From Trileptium ribeirensis (lineage: Eukaryota > Nematoda > Enoplea > Enoplida > Thoracostomopsidae), in assembly GCA_030248225.1 (NCBI GenBank), contig JASANE010026791.1, forward strand, positions 1 through 64,000: a stretch of 64,000 nt of DNA. The letters run 5' to 3'. Positions 22,889 to 37,800 of the stretch are shown piece after piece; within the stretch, counting starts at the first letter, position 1; every line of letters begins with the position of its first letter. The notes under the pieces were generated by a model. It did not search any database. It was not told the DNA's origin and saw nothing but the letters and a program-made list of their open reading frames with translations. Made by a program: the position numbers and the translations under genes.

Positions 22889-25800
22889 GTAAGTACAATA
22901 ACAACAATAATAATTATCGTATGAGTGTGGATGATAACTGTTTCCCTGCTTCGTATTTGAAACAGACAAGACCATGGGGGAATCGTGAAAATTTGTTGTG
23001 TCTGTTTCTGTCACGCATAACTCATCTTCGGCTAGATGGAATTTGATAATATTTTTTCTGTCGATGAGGATGTGTCTTTTAGTTGAAGGAGGATACGACA
23101 GCTCCTACTCCATATACGAGGTAAAAATGGCAAAAACTAAGTTTCTAAATGTTCTTTGCCAAACCTGACCAAACGGGCACCCGTCTTTCGCAGTCCACAT
23201 CTCACGACGCAGGCTAATCATCGCATAACAGTGACCAGCTCATGCAGAATCTGTTCGTCGAGATCTACAACTTTGCTGGATTAAGTCTTGTAGAACCAAT
23301 CCTTGGGCCGCAATGGCCCGGAACGTGTTCGTCGACCTTTTGCCAGGAATATCGATTTTTCAAACTTCGGCATGTTATTGTGCTCTTTTTACCTAGGACA
23401 TTATCATGCACACTTGGTACGACGGTTTGGTTGTCCAGAGTGCAACTTGACTTTATTGTATCTTTTTATGTGGGTTTAACGGTCGACGAACCCGTTTTTG
23501 TAAATGCACTCTATTTTCATTTGTTTTGTTAAGTTGTGCCTGCAGGGTATTAAGAATGGCCTATATATAGGTTTTTCAGAATACGCTGTCCAACGCGCAT
23601 AATTCATGGTTTTTCACTCAGGTTTTAAAGGATTTCGGGTCAATGAATCCGCTTTCCACAATACATATAGGCTGTCTTCAGTTGGTTGGTTAAGTATTAT
23701 ATGCAGAACATCGAGGATAGTTCATCTAAATAAAGATTTTTCGGCATTCTGAATACGATGATTTGCGTAATTTAGAGTGCAGCAGGAATATTTGGTGGTG
23801 CCTTCAGAGCTTTTCAGTGGGTTTAGGGTCAACGAAACAGAATTACAGAACAGTGCTTTTAATAGTGTGGTTATGTGTCACGTACACACAAGGCAGCATG
23901 AATGGTCTCTAGGTTTGTCGGTACGGTAAATTCGATGGTAGCAGGAATAATCGGAACCGTCCATTTAAACCTGATCCGCACCCGAAACCTTGTCTTTGAA
24001 ACATTTATATAGTAACACATATGAATGAAGAAATGAAGGTCCTGTGGATTTAAAATGTATTAAAAATAAATTTTACATTAAACTTAATGTATTGTGATGC
24101 TTTTATTGTCTCTGTGAGACTTTGGAGAGGCTGAGGAAGCTAAAATGTTTATCTATCGATCAAGATGTCGGTTTTTTGGACTCCCAGCAGAAAAATGCCT
24201 TCTGCTATAAAGGATTGCGTAAACTGCGTCAAACTGAATGTTTTTAACGCATGGAGCGTAGACTAGATAATTTCGCTCTGTCTCCAATCCCCCTTTACTT
24301 AACAAGTTTGGTGCATGTTATTCCGTGGCAAACATGAAATTATTGATTTGTGTGGGTCTAAAAGGCTATGAAAAGTATATTATAATGTTCTGATCGATGA
24401 CTGAGACGACCAGTGCCTCTCCGTTAGTTGATGATGGTGATTTTCTGATCAGAATGTTATACATGACACAAACTGTGATACTACTCGCACAGTTTCTAGA
24501 CATGCAGTTTGTACCCAAGAACGCAAGCTTCTGGCTGTTTTGCACATGTGTTACTTTCCTCCAATGTAGACTTATTACAAAGTTTACACGTGCTCTGGCT
24601 AGTTCTTGATACAATTTATATTCGCCAAGCTTACAGCTAAGTACTTCAATAATCCATGCTTTAGTAGGTATGTCAAGTTACACCTGTTCAGTTTTAACAT
24701 ATAGCGCAGATTTCTGAATGGGTAAGGTGCTACAAGCATCGACCTAGTTTTGTTTTGTTAACATACTCTTGCCGGATAAATATGAAAAATTCCTAATGAA
24801 ATTGTGTTATATGTACGGTTCACAAGGCAATTTGCTGAATTAATTGTTTTCTTTTTGTTTGGTTGTGTTGGAACTTGATTATTGCGTAAATATGTTTGGA
24901 CCATAGATGAAGCGAAAATATGGACAGTTTTAAACCGAAATTTCTGTTCCGGTATCTGTGGTTTTGCATTTTACCGGAACACGATTTTCACCGGAACCGA
25001 TAACGAATTCCAGTTACTCCCTGGATGGTAGGTAAGCTTCTTTTCAGCCTTGCTTGTGAGGTACTGGTTTGATGTGTTGGTATATTTTATGGTTTTTAAA
25101 CGGAGCGAGCACAATTGTTCAAATAATGTTCAAATTTATGCAAATTGTTTTTGTATCACGCATAGCTCGGTAGTGGGTTGATGGATTTTTGATGGTTTAT
25201 TTGGCTCATAGTGTTATCGGGTTATCCCAAATCTAGTTTCTGTTTGTGCTATCACAAAAGCGACACGAATTGCAAAACTTGGATTTTGAATTTTTCTTGG
25301 AAGTTATGTTTTCGAGCTTTTTATTGTTCGAAAAATAGACTATTGTTTGATTTTAAAATGTATATACTGAAATGGCTTTTATGTTGAATGGGTATTACGG
25401 CATTTTTGATTCAATAAGTTCAATTTGATGTCCAGCTGTCGCAACGGCGTTGTTAATGGTTAAGGAAGTTGATAAAAATAACAGCATTTACTATGTTTTT
25501 ACCACGCGATTTAAATCCATGCTAAAATTGGTAATAAATGTAGTTCTGTTTACCATGGATTTGCAATTTACAGGGTACCATTACCGTGATAGATCCTGGA
25601 GTAAAAAAACCGGAAGCAATAAGTCTCGCAGTTCCTGGCTCAACGATGAAATGTCTCGGTGGCCAAAGCTATTGCGTCTGTCTAAGTCTCCAACCCCCTT
25701 TACCTTCACCGTGTCCGAACCGCCAAATTATTAGCATTATTTGTAAATGTTATTACTATTTGCTTGTCTAAGTTGAGTGTGCTAGCATTTTTGTTCTTCC

Positions 25801-28800
25801 TCGTAAAACAGATATGGCCTGATTTGCACCACCCCCTCTTCCCCCCTAGAAAATTGTAGACTTCCCTCTCCTTGATTAATTTTTCCTTCTTTCAGATACA
25901 ACAATACCGGGTGACACAAAAATTGTCAAAAGCATGTGAGATTAGATTCAACGATATTTTGGCTCTATGCCTTTTGTTCAATAGCTATGCTCTGTATCGG
26001 TCGCTATGTTTGGTTATTAATACGTATGTTAGTTTTAGGTCTGTTAAAGAAGAAATTTTCGATGATACGACCAAGCTACCAAATTTCCACGGCCGCATAA
26101 TTTGTTGGGTAAGCAAGTTACCGAGTCATTTGAGGGTTTTGATTGCTGAAACGAAATTGTTCAAATTGTTTTTGTCCGTCTATGTCACAGTACAGTCTCA
26201 GAGTGCTAGATTGATAGATTGTCGCGTTATTTTCAAAGTGTGATGGAATCTAGCCGTTTACTGAGTGTTGTATTTGCGGCTTTTCAGTTTTTTCTTTACT
26301 CAAATTTGTTCAAAACTGACATTAATTAGAGACTTTGATTTAGACCATTTGGCTCTCCCACCATTTTAGGTAATAACAACTCATGTCGGAGTCGATCGAA
26401 AAAGGAAACCACGACTGGAATTCTCTCGTCGAAACCAGCGGCTATGTGCTTATACATTTTTGCTAGGGCAAGCATTTTAGAGCTATGAGTCATAATTAAA
26501 TAAATACCACAAAAAGCGGTAATTTCACCAAAATATTTTTCTTTTCCACTATCAGGTTAGAAATCTTTTTCCTAAGATTTTACAAAGCGATCTTAAAGAC
26601 GAAATTATCAGATATTGTTGTTGTTGTTAATATTCACCTGCGGAACTTAGGTTATTGTTTGGCCCTATTTTTTATTTTTGTGATGTTTAGTAATTTTAAT
26701 TATAATATTTTTAGCTTGTCAGCGCCGACGGAAGCGCACACTCGGACACTACGTCTCAATGTGCCGCGGGTCATGGCGTCGGGGGTTGTACGCCGCTTGC
26801 ATCAACAGCGGTGGGTCAGGCTTCGCACGCTCGAACTCAGGGTATTGGCGATAGTCGACCGCCGAGTTTTCAGTAGGTCCCAATTTTTTTGAAGGCTAAA
26901 TATTTTTTATTGTTCGATTAAATCATTTTATTATTGTTTCTCAAATGATAATTTTTATTTTTCTACACCCGACATCGGGGGACTAGTGATTTATCTAGTT
27001 TAAAAATATTTTGTGACCAGTTATGCAACCCTTGGAAGGAAGAGATTATGCGTAGTCTTGTGCTTAGCTTTAAATCAAATGAGAAGCAGAATTTTGGGTT
27101 TTCACAAAAGCGCGGTAAACTTTAAGGAACGTTGAATCAGTTAAACGAAAAACTAGTTCCCTATTGTTTACGTCTGTTCAACATGCAGAAAGGTTGCTGT
27201 CTATATTTTTAGCATAACACATTTAATCCAAAGATACTCAGTGCATACTTTTAACATTGTCTAATGCCGACATTAAATTCGTACGAATTTTCGATGCTGT
27301 TTATTTGGTGATGGAAAAGAGTGTCGTCTCAATAAGCTATCACCAACTGAGATTCGTTGTAATTAGGTTTTAGTTTGCTTTTTGTTCAGCATTTTCTCAT
27401 AAGTTTTGTTTGCATTTTCGATCAAATGTGCCCCATTTAGCTCTTAAATTTTAAGCCTGACTGACCGAAAGAAGTGTTAGAACCTACTCGATATATATAT
27501 GTATAGTATACAATATCATTGAGAATTAACGTACTCAGAAAACCCAAGAACCCAATCTGATCCTGGAATCGATCTTCGGTTAGCATAGCTGCATTTAGGT
27601 ATAGATAATCCAGTTGAAAACTGAAGGGAGGAGGATAAAAATTCCCTATAAATTTTATGGGTGCTATATGAAGCGAACAAACTTGAAATTTTGCATGCGC
27701 TGTTAAATTCTATGCATCCAGTGATTTTCTAAGTACTGGTCTTAATGCATAGTAATTACCCAGTAATTTCAAAATTTGTGGGTGCAAATATATTGGACGC
27801 ATCCAATAATTTTGCAGATATAATCAAGACACAATAATTTATTTTCTATCGAACAAATTTTATTCCCATCGTTCAGTTTCTAAGTGGACCATCTATTATA
27901 ATGATGGTTGCCTTAGCAAATGCATTAGTTATTTTTCACGCTGTGACCGACATTGGAGATGGAATGTAAGAAATTTATAGTATACCAAAATTCTGCACTA
28001 AATCGCGTCATTAAGGTGTCCCGCATTGATCAGTACGCCTGGCAGTGTTTTTCATTTTTGGTATTTCAGCGCTGGCGGGGCTGGCGATCCACTGGAGCAG
28101 TCGGGATGTACATCGGAAACCGAATCGACGATATCTGGGTTGCCGCGTTGTAAGTTCGGAGTGAATTTTATCTTGTCGCGCAATTATATCAAGAGATGTA
28201 TAATCAAAATTTGTAGAATGCGTATGACATACTCGGTTATACGTATGCATTTCTCGTGTCCGATGATTTTGTCGTTTTCGGCCTACCCTTCAAGGATTTC
28301 GAGGATGCACCCAAAGGAAATCCGAAGGTATCTACTTTGTTTGTGGTCCCTTGAACGCGATGTGGTACCTGGGCGCTAATGTCACTTCGCAATTGCTGCA
28401 ATGATTTGTTGCTACAGAACGTTTATGTGTATGAAAGTAGTTGTCATTGAAAGAGCTAGGTTATCTTACACGAGCCGGAGAAAATTAAAAACGCAGGCTC
28501 AAATATTTAATAGATAAAATTTTGTTGGTTATTTTATACAACTTAGTTATGAAGCCAATGCCACAGCCGTAGGGAAATTCGTAGATCGAGAGATTTAGGC
28601 TAGCGTTTCGTGCTGCTGGCGGAAGGCGGCGTCCAAACTAAACCACCTGGCACTCCTCGGGGCCATAAAGAAAAATTGGGGATCTGGCCCAACGTGTGTC
28701 CCCGCCAGAACTATCTAGCCCCTTAGCCGACGGGCGTTAGGCGCCTGTTGTCTAGGTTTTGCATCGAACACGATCGACGTTCGATATTGCTTGTTTTTGT

Positions 28801-31800
28801 TGCAGTTGGTATTTTGTTCTATATATAGCTTTGACAACATGGCAATTAATATATTGTGTTTTATTTTCAGTTCCTCGCGGAAGCAAGCTGGATCGCCGGA
28901 CGTTTCGGTCGCCGTTTCATGATCCCGGTAAGTTTTCCATTAATTATGTTTTATCGCAAAGCTGTGATAATTTTACCGTGGAGTGAAACATATTTTAATC
29001 CCCTTTGCGTGGGACCATGTAACTACGGTCATATTTTAGCTTACAGTCATTCATAACTCATTCTATATTATGTTTCTAAACTGTTTACATATTTTATATA
29101 TAAGTTTAAGTCGCAGTTGCGGAGGTGTTAAAGTTTTGTATTAACGGAATATATGCATTATAAAGATTCTGGTGTTGATATCCAGACGGCTTGTTGTAGC
29201 TGGCTTGCTGTTTTATTCAGTTGCATTTCTTATTGAAACAAATTGAATAATATCAGTAGAATAAGGTTGATAAAAGCAAAGACTTGTCAAAAAGCTGTGG
29301 TAAGGTTGAATAACCATTTGGGGCGCTGGCTTTTTCAAACTACTTCCAATGTAGTGGATGGAACCGAACTGGTAGCACTTGGTGCAAGAAATTCGGCTAT
29401 GCTCCAGGTCAGACTAGGAGGACTCCCAACCGCACTGGGGGGGATGAAAACGCGAAAATAGCATATATGGCCGATCCACAGTAAATATCCAATAACAGTC
29501 CACATTATGTAGTGAAACTATAGCGGCAAATATAGTGTTTTTGACACCGCAAGAAAAAATTCGGTATTTTTTTAGCTCTATAAGGAAAAATTGTATTTTT
29601 TTGCCTCGCAGACAAAAATTGACCTATTTTTAGTGCTGCAGAGAAATACCTTGCAGAGAAATACGCCCAAACAATTGGGCGGCCCTCCGCTCACTTCGTG
29701 GAAAAGCCAGCGTGTGGTCGGATGGTTCCCGGTCTAGTGGTTTTGTGACTATGTTGTCGCTAAATGATAAATTTTTTATGTTAATAAACTTCGAACGGTT
29801 AAATCAGATTCACGTTTTGTCACCGGTGTTTTACTAGAATTATTGTCAAATAAATATCTTTTATACAGTAAGTGGTAAAATTAAATTGGTTATAGTGGAT
29901 GCGCAATACTCCCTAGAAATGACTATCGCATTTTGGACGAACGAACATCGAACAAAATTTATCGTACTTCGAATATTTGTCGAACAAATTTTAAAACGGC
30001 GCATTTAAAATTTCATTTCAAATACTATTCGAACACGTTTTGCAAAAAATTTGAAATTTTCCGAACGAATAACACTCATTTCTGCTGAGTATAGATTACA
30101 TGCTGAATCTAACACTGGGGTCGCCGAGAAAAAGATTTTAAGTTTCCGTGTTTTATTGGCAAACTTTGGCTTAATATCATACTGCTAAGTTGTTCATCTT
30201 GCCAACTATTAGATATATTCTACCTCCAGTAGCAGACTACGTTTTAGCACTAGGAGTTCGAATGGCGACATTCCTTTCTGGCGTGTACGGCATACATGTT
30301 AATTTCGGCTGCAAATATGTAAACAGTGTTTCCAATTTGATTGCGATTAGATTTTTGTATGTCAAATTTATATTTTAGGTCGACGCTCAATGGGTGTCGG
30401 AGGTGGTGGCGGTATGGGACATCGCGGTCCTAGCGCGCCCGGAGGTCAATTACCGGGTCCTGGTATACCTCCCGCCGGCGCACCTGATAATTTTGGGTTT
30501 CCGCGTTACGGCGACACTGGGACGTCGTCATCGTTTCAGTCTGACTTGGATACGACCACGTTTGTCGATAGCGAAGATGATCAGCGGAGCAGGTATCGAA
30601 ATAATGTTTAACTTCCAGCGTTACACGATTTTGAAACGGTAATTTTGGTTCTACCGTAACCGTAATTTCGAAGACTCTGACCACAAAGCTTAAATGAAGG
30701 AAATTGCGAAATGAAATTTTTGTTGATTTTACGACGTCATGTAGCTATGCGTGTCGTAATGTTTCTTGTTTGTCTGGTGCAGAAATCTAGGTTAAACATT
30801 ACCTAGTTTCGAAAATGTTAGATTCTGACGACCGCGTTCGTGCTTGTAACACGATAATTCCGCATTATATTATGGTTTCGTATCAGTAATTTAAGGACTG
30901 TATCAATTATTTTTATTTAATTGTCTTGTTTATTTTGTTGTTTTCAGAATTTCAACGTCGACTGATATCACAAGTGTCAGTCGCGTCTACCAACGCCACC
31001 GAAGACGCAGACGGCGACCTCGGGCACCGGTTAGTCGAGTAAGTCGAACAGTTGCTTTCTTTTTGCCATATTGTGCTCCGGAAGTCCACCGAGCTCCTGG
31101 AGATTTGCTTGATCTTTCAGCTTGACTGTTGAAAGCCTGAAACAGATCCTATCCTAGAGCACTAGTCGTGACAAAATGCTCCATTATTATTTGATACTAA
31201 GGGCGTGTTCACATCGCATTCGTTCCGATCCGTAATAGCAGTCACATTTCCAATCTGATGATGTGTGAAAATAAAAACACATCTACATACATATATACGT
31301 ATAGGATAACAATAAAATTTGGCTCTGTCGGACCAGATCGAATCCCATGCGGTGCGAACACGACCTAATAGTGCGCCGAGTCACGCATATCACAAAAATA
31401 ACTTAACGAGACTCGTTTTTCAAACGAACGTTGTTACGTTCGTTAGCGTTTCACAATTACTCTTCTTATTTTCATGACTGTTGCTATCAGTTTTTAGTCT
31501 AGACACTAATATTATTGATGCCGTTAAAAATAAAAATTTGACGCCCCGTTTTTTTGTTACAAAATATCAATTTTTGTGAGCCCTTCAGTCTTTCCACGAC
31601 ATTATTTTTAGGATATTCTCAGAGTTTGGGTAATTTTGAACAATATTGACAAGTCGTAATAATGTTGGTCGTGGCTTTGCTTAACCGAAACTATTTATAT
31701 AATGGAAATGTGATTTATGACATGTGCAGAAGACGTTGAGTTGCACCTTCCACGCATGCATACACGCCTCATAGTCATGTGCGGTACCTACTACTGCTTA

Positions 31801-34800
31801 TTCAAAGCTTGCTGGTCAATGCCTGTCGCAAGTTTGGCTATTATAATTCCTAGTAGTATTGTCTTAAAATATTTTTTTTCTGTGAGAGACTGTGGTTTTC
31901 GGTATCAGTTTTATACAATTTTAACAGCGATGCCAATATCACTTTAAAAGTAGTAAACATCAAAGCAAAGCCTAGCCTACCCTAGAATCTTATACACTAC
32001 GACCAAGAGAATTGGAGTACAAAAACGAGCGTATTTATTTAGAACGGCGATAGAACGGCTTCTTAGCCTTATGTGGCCTTACGGGTACCAGTGTTTCGCA
32101 GCCCACACCGAACTGTTCGTATCGAAAAATAATGCCCGTCAGGTGAACGTTTATATAGGTTTTTTCTGAATGCTGAATAAAATGATTTGGTTATTTATGA
32201 ACCAGCACGAATATTACAGGCCTTTTCATAGGGTTTTCGGTGCGTTTAGGGAAAACGAACCCTATTTCCGGAATATAGCTTTATAATAATGTAATTATAT
32301 CTTCAGTGGTGTGGTCATTGCGTACAATGCATCAAGAATTGTCTTTACAGGTTTTTCAGTACACTCAATTCGATAGTTTGATTATCTAGAGATTATCAAT
32401 ATAACTTATGAAACCGCTCTCTCTCCGTTTCACCGTCATTCCGTTTTTCGTCTAGCTTTGCGAGATACTACTATTCTTTTATTCGGATTTTCTTTATTTT
32501 TCAGACTTCGTCATTTAGCAGCATAACCGAAACAAGCATGTCGTTGAACATTATCAGTGTAACGCTTAATATGGGTATGTTTTCTTTTATCAATATTTTT
32601 TATTCTTTTTAAATGTAATTTTTAAGACAATTATTTATTTACTGTAGACTTATCTGTTAGAGTTAAACATTGTTGTTCGTAGGAGTTGCGGCGAAATTCC
32701 AGAAATTCAGTGTCATTTGCGACTCGGAGTAAAAACTGAAGGCTACCCAAATTATTTGAAACATGACTTGCAGGTAACAAATTTTAAATTCATTTAAATT
32801 CAATTCTAAATTGGCGAAAATAGCATAAAGTCTAATCCTGGGCAGTCGCTGAAACACCAACACACTTTATATATTTGTTAACTTTGGCGTCAAAATTAAT
32901 AATCGTTCTTATCAGATTGTCCTTTGTCATAACTCCATTTTTTGTCGCTTCAAAACTATCGGATTCCGATTTTCATTTTTATTGGTTTCGATAGGGTCAG
33001 ATTTGAACGAATGTGGATTGTTTTCCGGAAGCCCCGGTTGAGTAACTGTTGTAATGTTGTAATTCGGATTTAGTTGCTAGTATTTCTGATGTTTCTTGCA
33101 AATGGTCTAAGACCAGGTGACTAGCGCTGGATTTATAATACTGAGATAATAATTTCTGTATGTAGGTTTATTTATATTTAGAAGTTATTTTAGATTTGAT
33201 GTCTAGTTTCGTTATATGTTTACGACAAATTTGTATATTTAAGGAAACTCTAATTTTTTTCGATGGACAGTAGTGCAGCTGACGATCAATTTTTTTCGAT
33301 TTTGTTTAAGTCCTGCATAGGGTAGATTGCGACAACTAGCGCAATGAATGGGCGACCCCGTTGCGGTCTTTGGGGCTAATGTTTTAGTCAAAGCTAAGTT
33401 TGCTTGTAAAATATTGGCTTTTGGTGTACTCTATAGAAGTTGTTCTCGATCTGAATATATAAAAATACTCTATTCTTCACTAGACTTAGTGTCCCTTTAG
33501 TGGAATAAATTAGAGAAAAATACGAAGTTTTTGTATCAAATCCACAACTTTATAGAAAATAAGCATAGGGAAACATCGTGAAAATTTGTCGCATGACTCA
33601 TCTATGGGTAGATTTTTTCGATAGCAATAATTAATAAATTATATTCGTGCGGATTTAGTTGAACTCGAACAGCTGCGACCCTATCTTTGGGATCAAAATA
33701 TAATGTTTTAAAGGGCTCTTTGCCAAATCTGTCCATACTGGTACATATCGTCTTTCACAGTCGATATCTCGCGACACAAGCTTCGCATCAAAAATCGTCA
33801 GCTCATCGAATATCTTCAACTTCGCTGATCACCACATTTTTTTGGTCGTTGACTCCCTGGGCCGATGTGGGCTTGAATACAGTTAATCGATCCTTTAACA
33901 GAAATATTGATTTTCTATATTTCGGCATGTTATTGCATATTTCTATGAGTATATTATTAGTAATATTGTTTGTCTCGCTTTGAACCGAGTGTTGGAAATA
34001 TATCAGCTTATTATAGAATTATATGCTTTCAGACACTGCGCACATGCTTGGCATTAGTATCGTCGGCCAAACCAATCATTCGGGCGATAGTGGAATCTAT
34101 GTCGGTTCGATCATGAAAGGGTACGTTTTGTTGATAGTTTTCCAGTTTCACTGTGCAAATTTACCTTTGCAATGGTCACAAAAAATATAGTTATATTGTT
34201 TGCTATTTCTTCACAGTGTTGAGTACCAATCATTAATCTAGTTACCGCACAGCGGGATAATCAAAGCTCGAGATTGCTGTGGGCTTCAACACGTGCTGTC
34301 GATATCAAACAATCGATCCTGATCCTACTATTATTACACTGGTACCCAAGTTACACTAGTAACCCGCAAGAGATGGTTAAATGGAGTGAGCATGGTTTCA
34401 TTCTGTTTAAGCAGTAACTGGTCGTGTTTGATGTATATACCGCCCAAAAACCTATTGAACACTGAACCCGTCGGAAATTCTGAAACCTAGTCCACACTAA
34501 GTTCATCGAAAACAACTAAAAATGTATCAAGTATTTGTGCTGGTCTCTTACATAACCAAACCATCGTATAGAGTCAACCAGAACACCTGTACACACAATT
34601 CTCGATGACCAGTACGCAATGCGTATCCAAACAATTGAAGACAGACTATATAGATGAAATATTCACATTGGACCATTGATAATCGAATCATTGTATTCAG
34701 CATACCAGAAAAACCGTTCTGTATAGACAATTTTTGACCCAAACTACTAAAGACCAGTTATACTGAAGGCCCTTAATCATACGGGTTTTGCCATTTTGAC

Positions 34801-37800
34801 CCAAAAGATAGGGGGGGTCGAAGCTGTTCGTGTTCAACAAAAGGCATATCCTCATCAGTTTTCCTATTGAACAAATAATTTGTCGAAATATGTCTATCCG
34901 AAAATAATTTATCAATGAAAGCGACAGGCAAAGAATAAAAATAACCGGGGTTACGGTATAGGGGGACCGCGGGTGGCTGACCTATATTGGCCTCGAACCT
35001 CCCCCTATTGGGTCTTGCCCCCCCCCGAGACGCTGACCCCTATTTGCGATCGGCCGCGACCCCGAGATTTTTTGCTGATAAATAACTTTTCGGAAACTTG
35101 TTTTCCAAAAGTCGCAAAACATCGCCCTGCGGTGCTTCAGTTCCAAAACATCCCTCCACGGGGGCTGAGTGCGGAAAATTTCGCTAAGCTGAATCCCCAA
35201 AATTTTGCCCTTCGGTGTATATTTTTTCAAGAAAAAGGATGAAAAATTTTTGACCCCTATTTTGGTTCCCCCCCCCCCGGTCTCGGGGAGGGGGCTGACC
35301 CCGAGATTTTTTGAAGCCCGCGACCCCTATTTTCGGAGGCCCACCGGAACCCCGGAATAATGGTCTATGTTTAGATATATGCCTCGATTTATATACATAT
35401 CTGTGTCAGTATTACTGCATTCTACTGGTTTGTCCATAGCCCTCCGAAAACTGCGGGAGGGGGACTTTGGGGGCCCCATGGTCATTCTCGGGGGAAATTT
35501 CAAAGTGGGATGGGGAATAAATTTTTCTTAAAAATACATAAAACATTTTTGGATTTAGTTGAACCTGGGGTTTCGGGCGAGTAGGGGGGCGGACATGGGT
35601 GAAAATCTCATGAACATGGGAGATTTGGTATGTGGGGGTCCATGGGGGATTTAAAATGTAGGGGGTGGGTGGTCCCCTCAACCCCCCCACTATGAACAGG
35701 CCAGTTTTATGACAGATGGGAAAAATGCTAAAATTCGCAAAAATTGCACCTTACATTGGCTGGAAATGATTTCTTGAGGTCAAGATCAAAAATTCAAGGG
35801 TCAAGCTTTCTAGGCGGTAGCCAGTAGGGTCAGCGGCCGGAAATGATAGGTCAGTACCTATTTCTCCAAAAACGGACACCCGGGATAATTTAACCGTAAA
35901 TTTGTGTCCTATATTACTTATGTCATGTAACCCTATCAGTTATATGATGGGAAAATGGGCATGATGCGAAATTTATAGTATTTCTGTAGCGGCATGTTTG
36001 GGTATTAATTTTAGCTAATTTGAGATGACTCAGCAAAGCGTAAGAAAGATACGAAAAGTTATCACGGGCAATCCGGAAATGATAGTTTTATCATCTAAAT
36101 TCAGTTGAATTTCGTTAATTGAATTTTAGTCGAACTACAATGGTCGATTTAGGTGTAGTGACGGAGCCCGATTTTTGAATTTTTTGCCGTGGGAAAAGTT
36201 ATGGGGCAAAATGACGTCATTTTGGCCCATTTTTCGGGCACCCCTTCTAGTTTTTGCGACTTTTCTCAATAAGTAAACGAGATATCCGCAAACTAACAGG
36301 CCTATTCCATGTAGCTTTACCATGGCTTTCCAATGGTATATAACAAGTTTTTCAACTACTTCCCAATCTGGAGTCTATAAGGTTATAGTTGGCGCCAAAT
36401 TTCATATTTGGTGAAAAGTCGTGGGAAATGCACCTAAATGTGTGTTTTTTGTTGCTTTTAGTGTCTTATATGGGGTTTTTTCTGGGAAGATAAACTCATT
36501 GAAAGTGTTAAAAATATTGTTGGGCAAATATTTTTTACACTTCTGGTTCATACTTGGCATAAAAATGACGTTTTCGAAATTTTTGGTGAGATGTCGTGGG
36601 AAAAGCATCTGAATGTGTGTTTATTGTTGGTTTTAGTGTCGGATATGGAGTTTTCTGGGCCGACAAGCTCATTGCGAGTGTCAAAAATATTGTGTGGCAA
36701 ATATTTTTCACACTTCTGCTTCGGGGCATTGTTCTCACCACTAATTCTTTCTCGCAAGCGAGCTTCACTAGTTAAATAAATCCTTTTTTTCAGTGGCGCA
36801 GTTGCACTTGATGGTCGTATTGACGAAGGCGACTTAATAATTCAAGTCAACGACGTTCATTTTGACAATTCGATGACCAACGAAGAAGCCGTACAAGTGC
36901 TGCGCGAAGCTGTTCAGACGCCCGGGTAAGTTTATTTGGAATACTGTAAGGTACTTTGAGCTATTTTATCGTATAGCTGTCCTCCGGGTAAACTAGTTCT
37001 TGTCACATCCTTTTTTCTGGTTCGCCTCACGTGCTTTTTCTTTTGACTCGTCTCACATACTTTTTCTTCCGGTTCGTTTCCGATGATTTTTTCCGGTTCG
37101 TCGCACAAACTTTTTGTTCATCCGGTTCGTCTCACATACTTTCTCTTCCGGGTCATGCCACATACTTTTTCTTACGTTTCGTCTCAGCTAGAGTACTCGT
37201 CACGATTGCCTGTCGCCTCGCGAGCGAGCGACCAGCCACCGCACAGGAACAAAAAATTACATTTCAGAAGTTTTATTTCCAACGAGCCGCCATAACAGTA
37301 ACCATATCATTTGTGATGCCTTGGAAGCTAAAAACTTGATGTTTGCGTAACCTAAAGCTTCTCTCTTCACCAAGGCTGTGAATACTAAGTATTGAACAAG
37401 TAATTTAGAGAGACACGCATAGCTATATTGAGCTTCAACTTACAAAATGATCCGAACATAAAACATGTTGCTTTATCGTCGAGGAGATGTACCCGCTCAT
37501 TGCGTATTTAGGGATTCTCTGTCTACCTATTCTTCTCCTGTTCAGGGACTGAAGTAATTATAAAATGATACCAATATCACCGATATAGCTCAAGCGGTTG
37601 TGAAGTTATTACCGTTTTCGTGTGTTTTTCGTCCCATGGACCCGCGGACAACTCCATTTTGAGCCAACCGTGTAGGGTAAATAACGACTATAGCAGCGGA
37701 ATATCAACAATTTTATAAACTGTGAATTTGTCTACGAAATAAGACCAATAACACCCATATAGCCTAAGCTGTTGCGGAGATATTGGCTTTTTGTGTATTT

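Larger units (their letters stand above)
26109..30378 (+). other. dsh introns 2-5
   Basis: Intron 2 (606 bp) is unique. Intron 3 (1.2 kb) is AT-rich. Intron 4 (721 bp) has a GC-rich strip at 28,615-28,745. Intron 5 (1.45 kb) has a possible 400-bp element bounded by short inverted CGCTGGCTTTT ends (about 29,321 and 29,715), with a degenerate ~36-bp repeat inside (29,540-29,650). No other coding sequence is seen. Confidence 0.55.
31039..34032 (+). other. dsh introns 7 and 8 (exon 8 between them)
   Basis: Intron 7 (1.47 kb) carries a 175-bp MITE (31,197-31,371) and a dispersed-repeat copy (32,060-32,470). Intron 8 (1.46 kb) carries another copy (33,540-33,970). No other coding sequence is seen. 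Confidence 0.7.

Noticed and set aside
25450..25734. Possible dsh exon in intron 1
   Set aside because: Does not match any Dvl segment. Exon 1 joins exon 2 (26,039) directly in phase, completing DIX.
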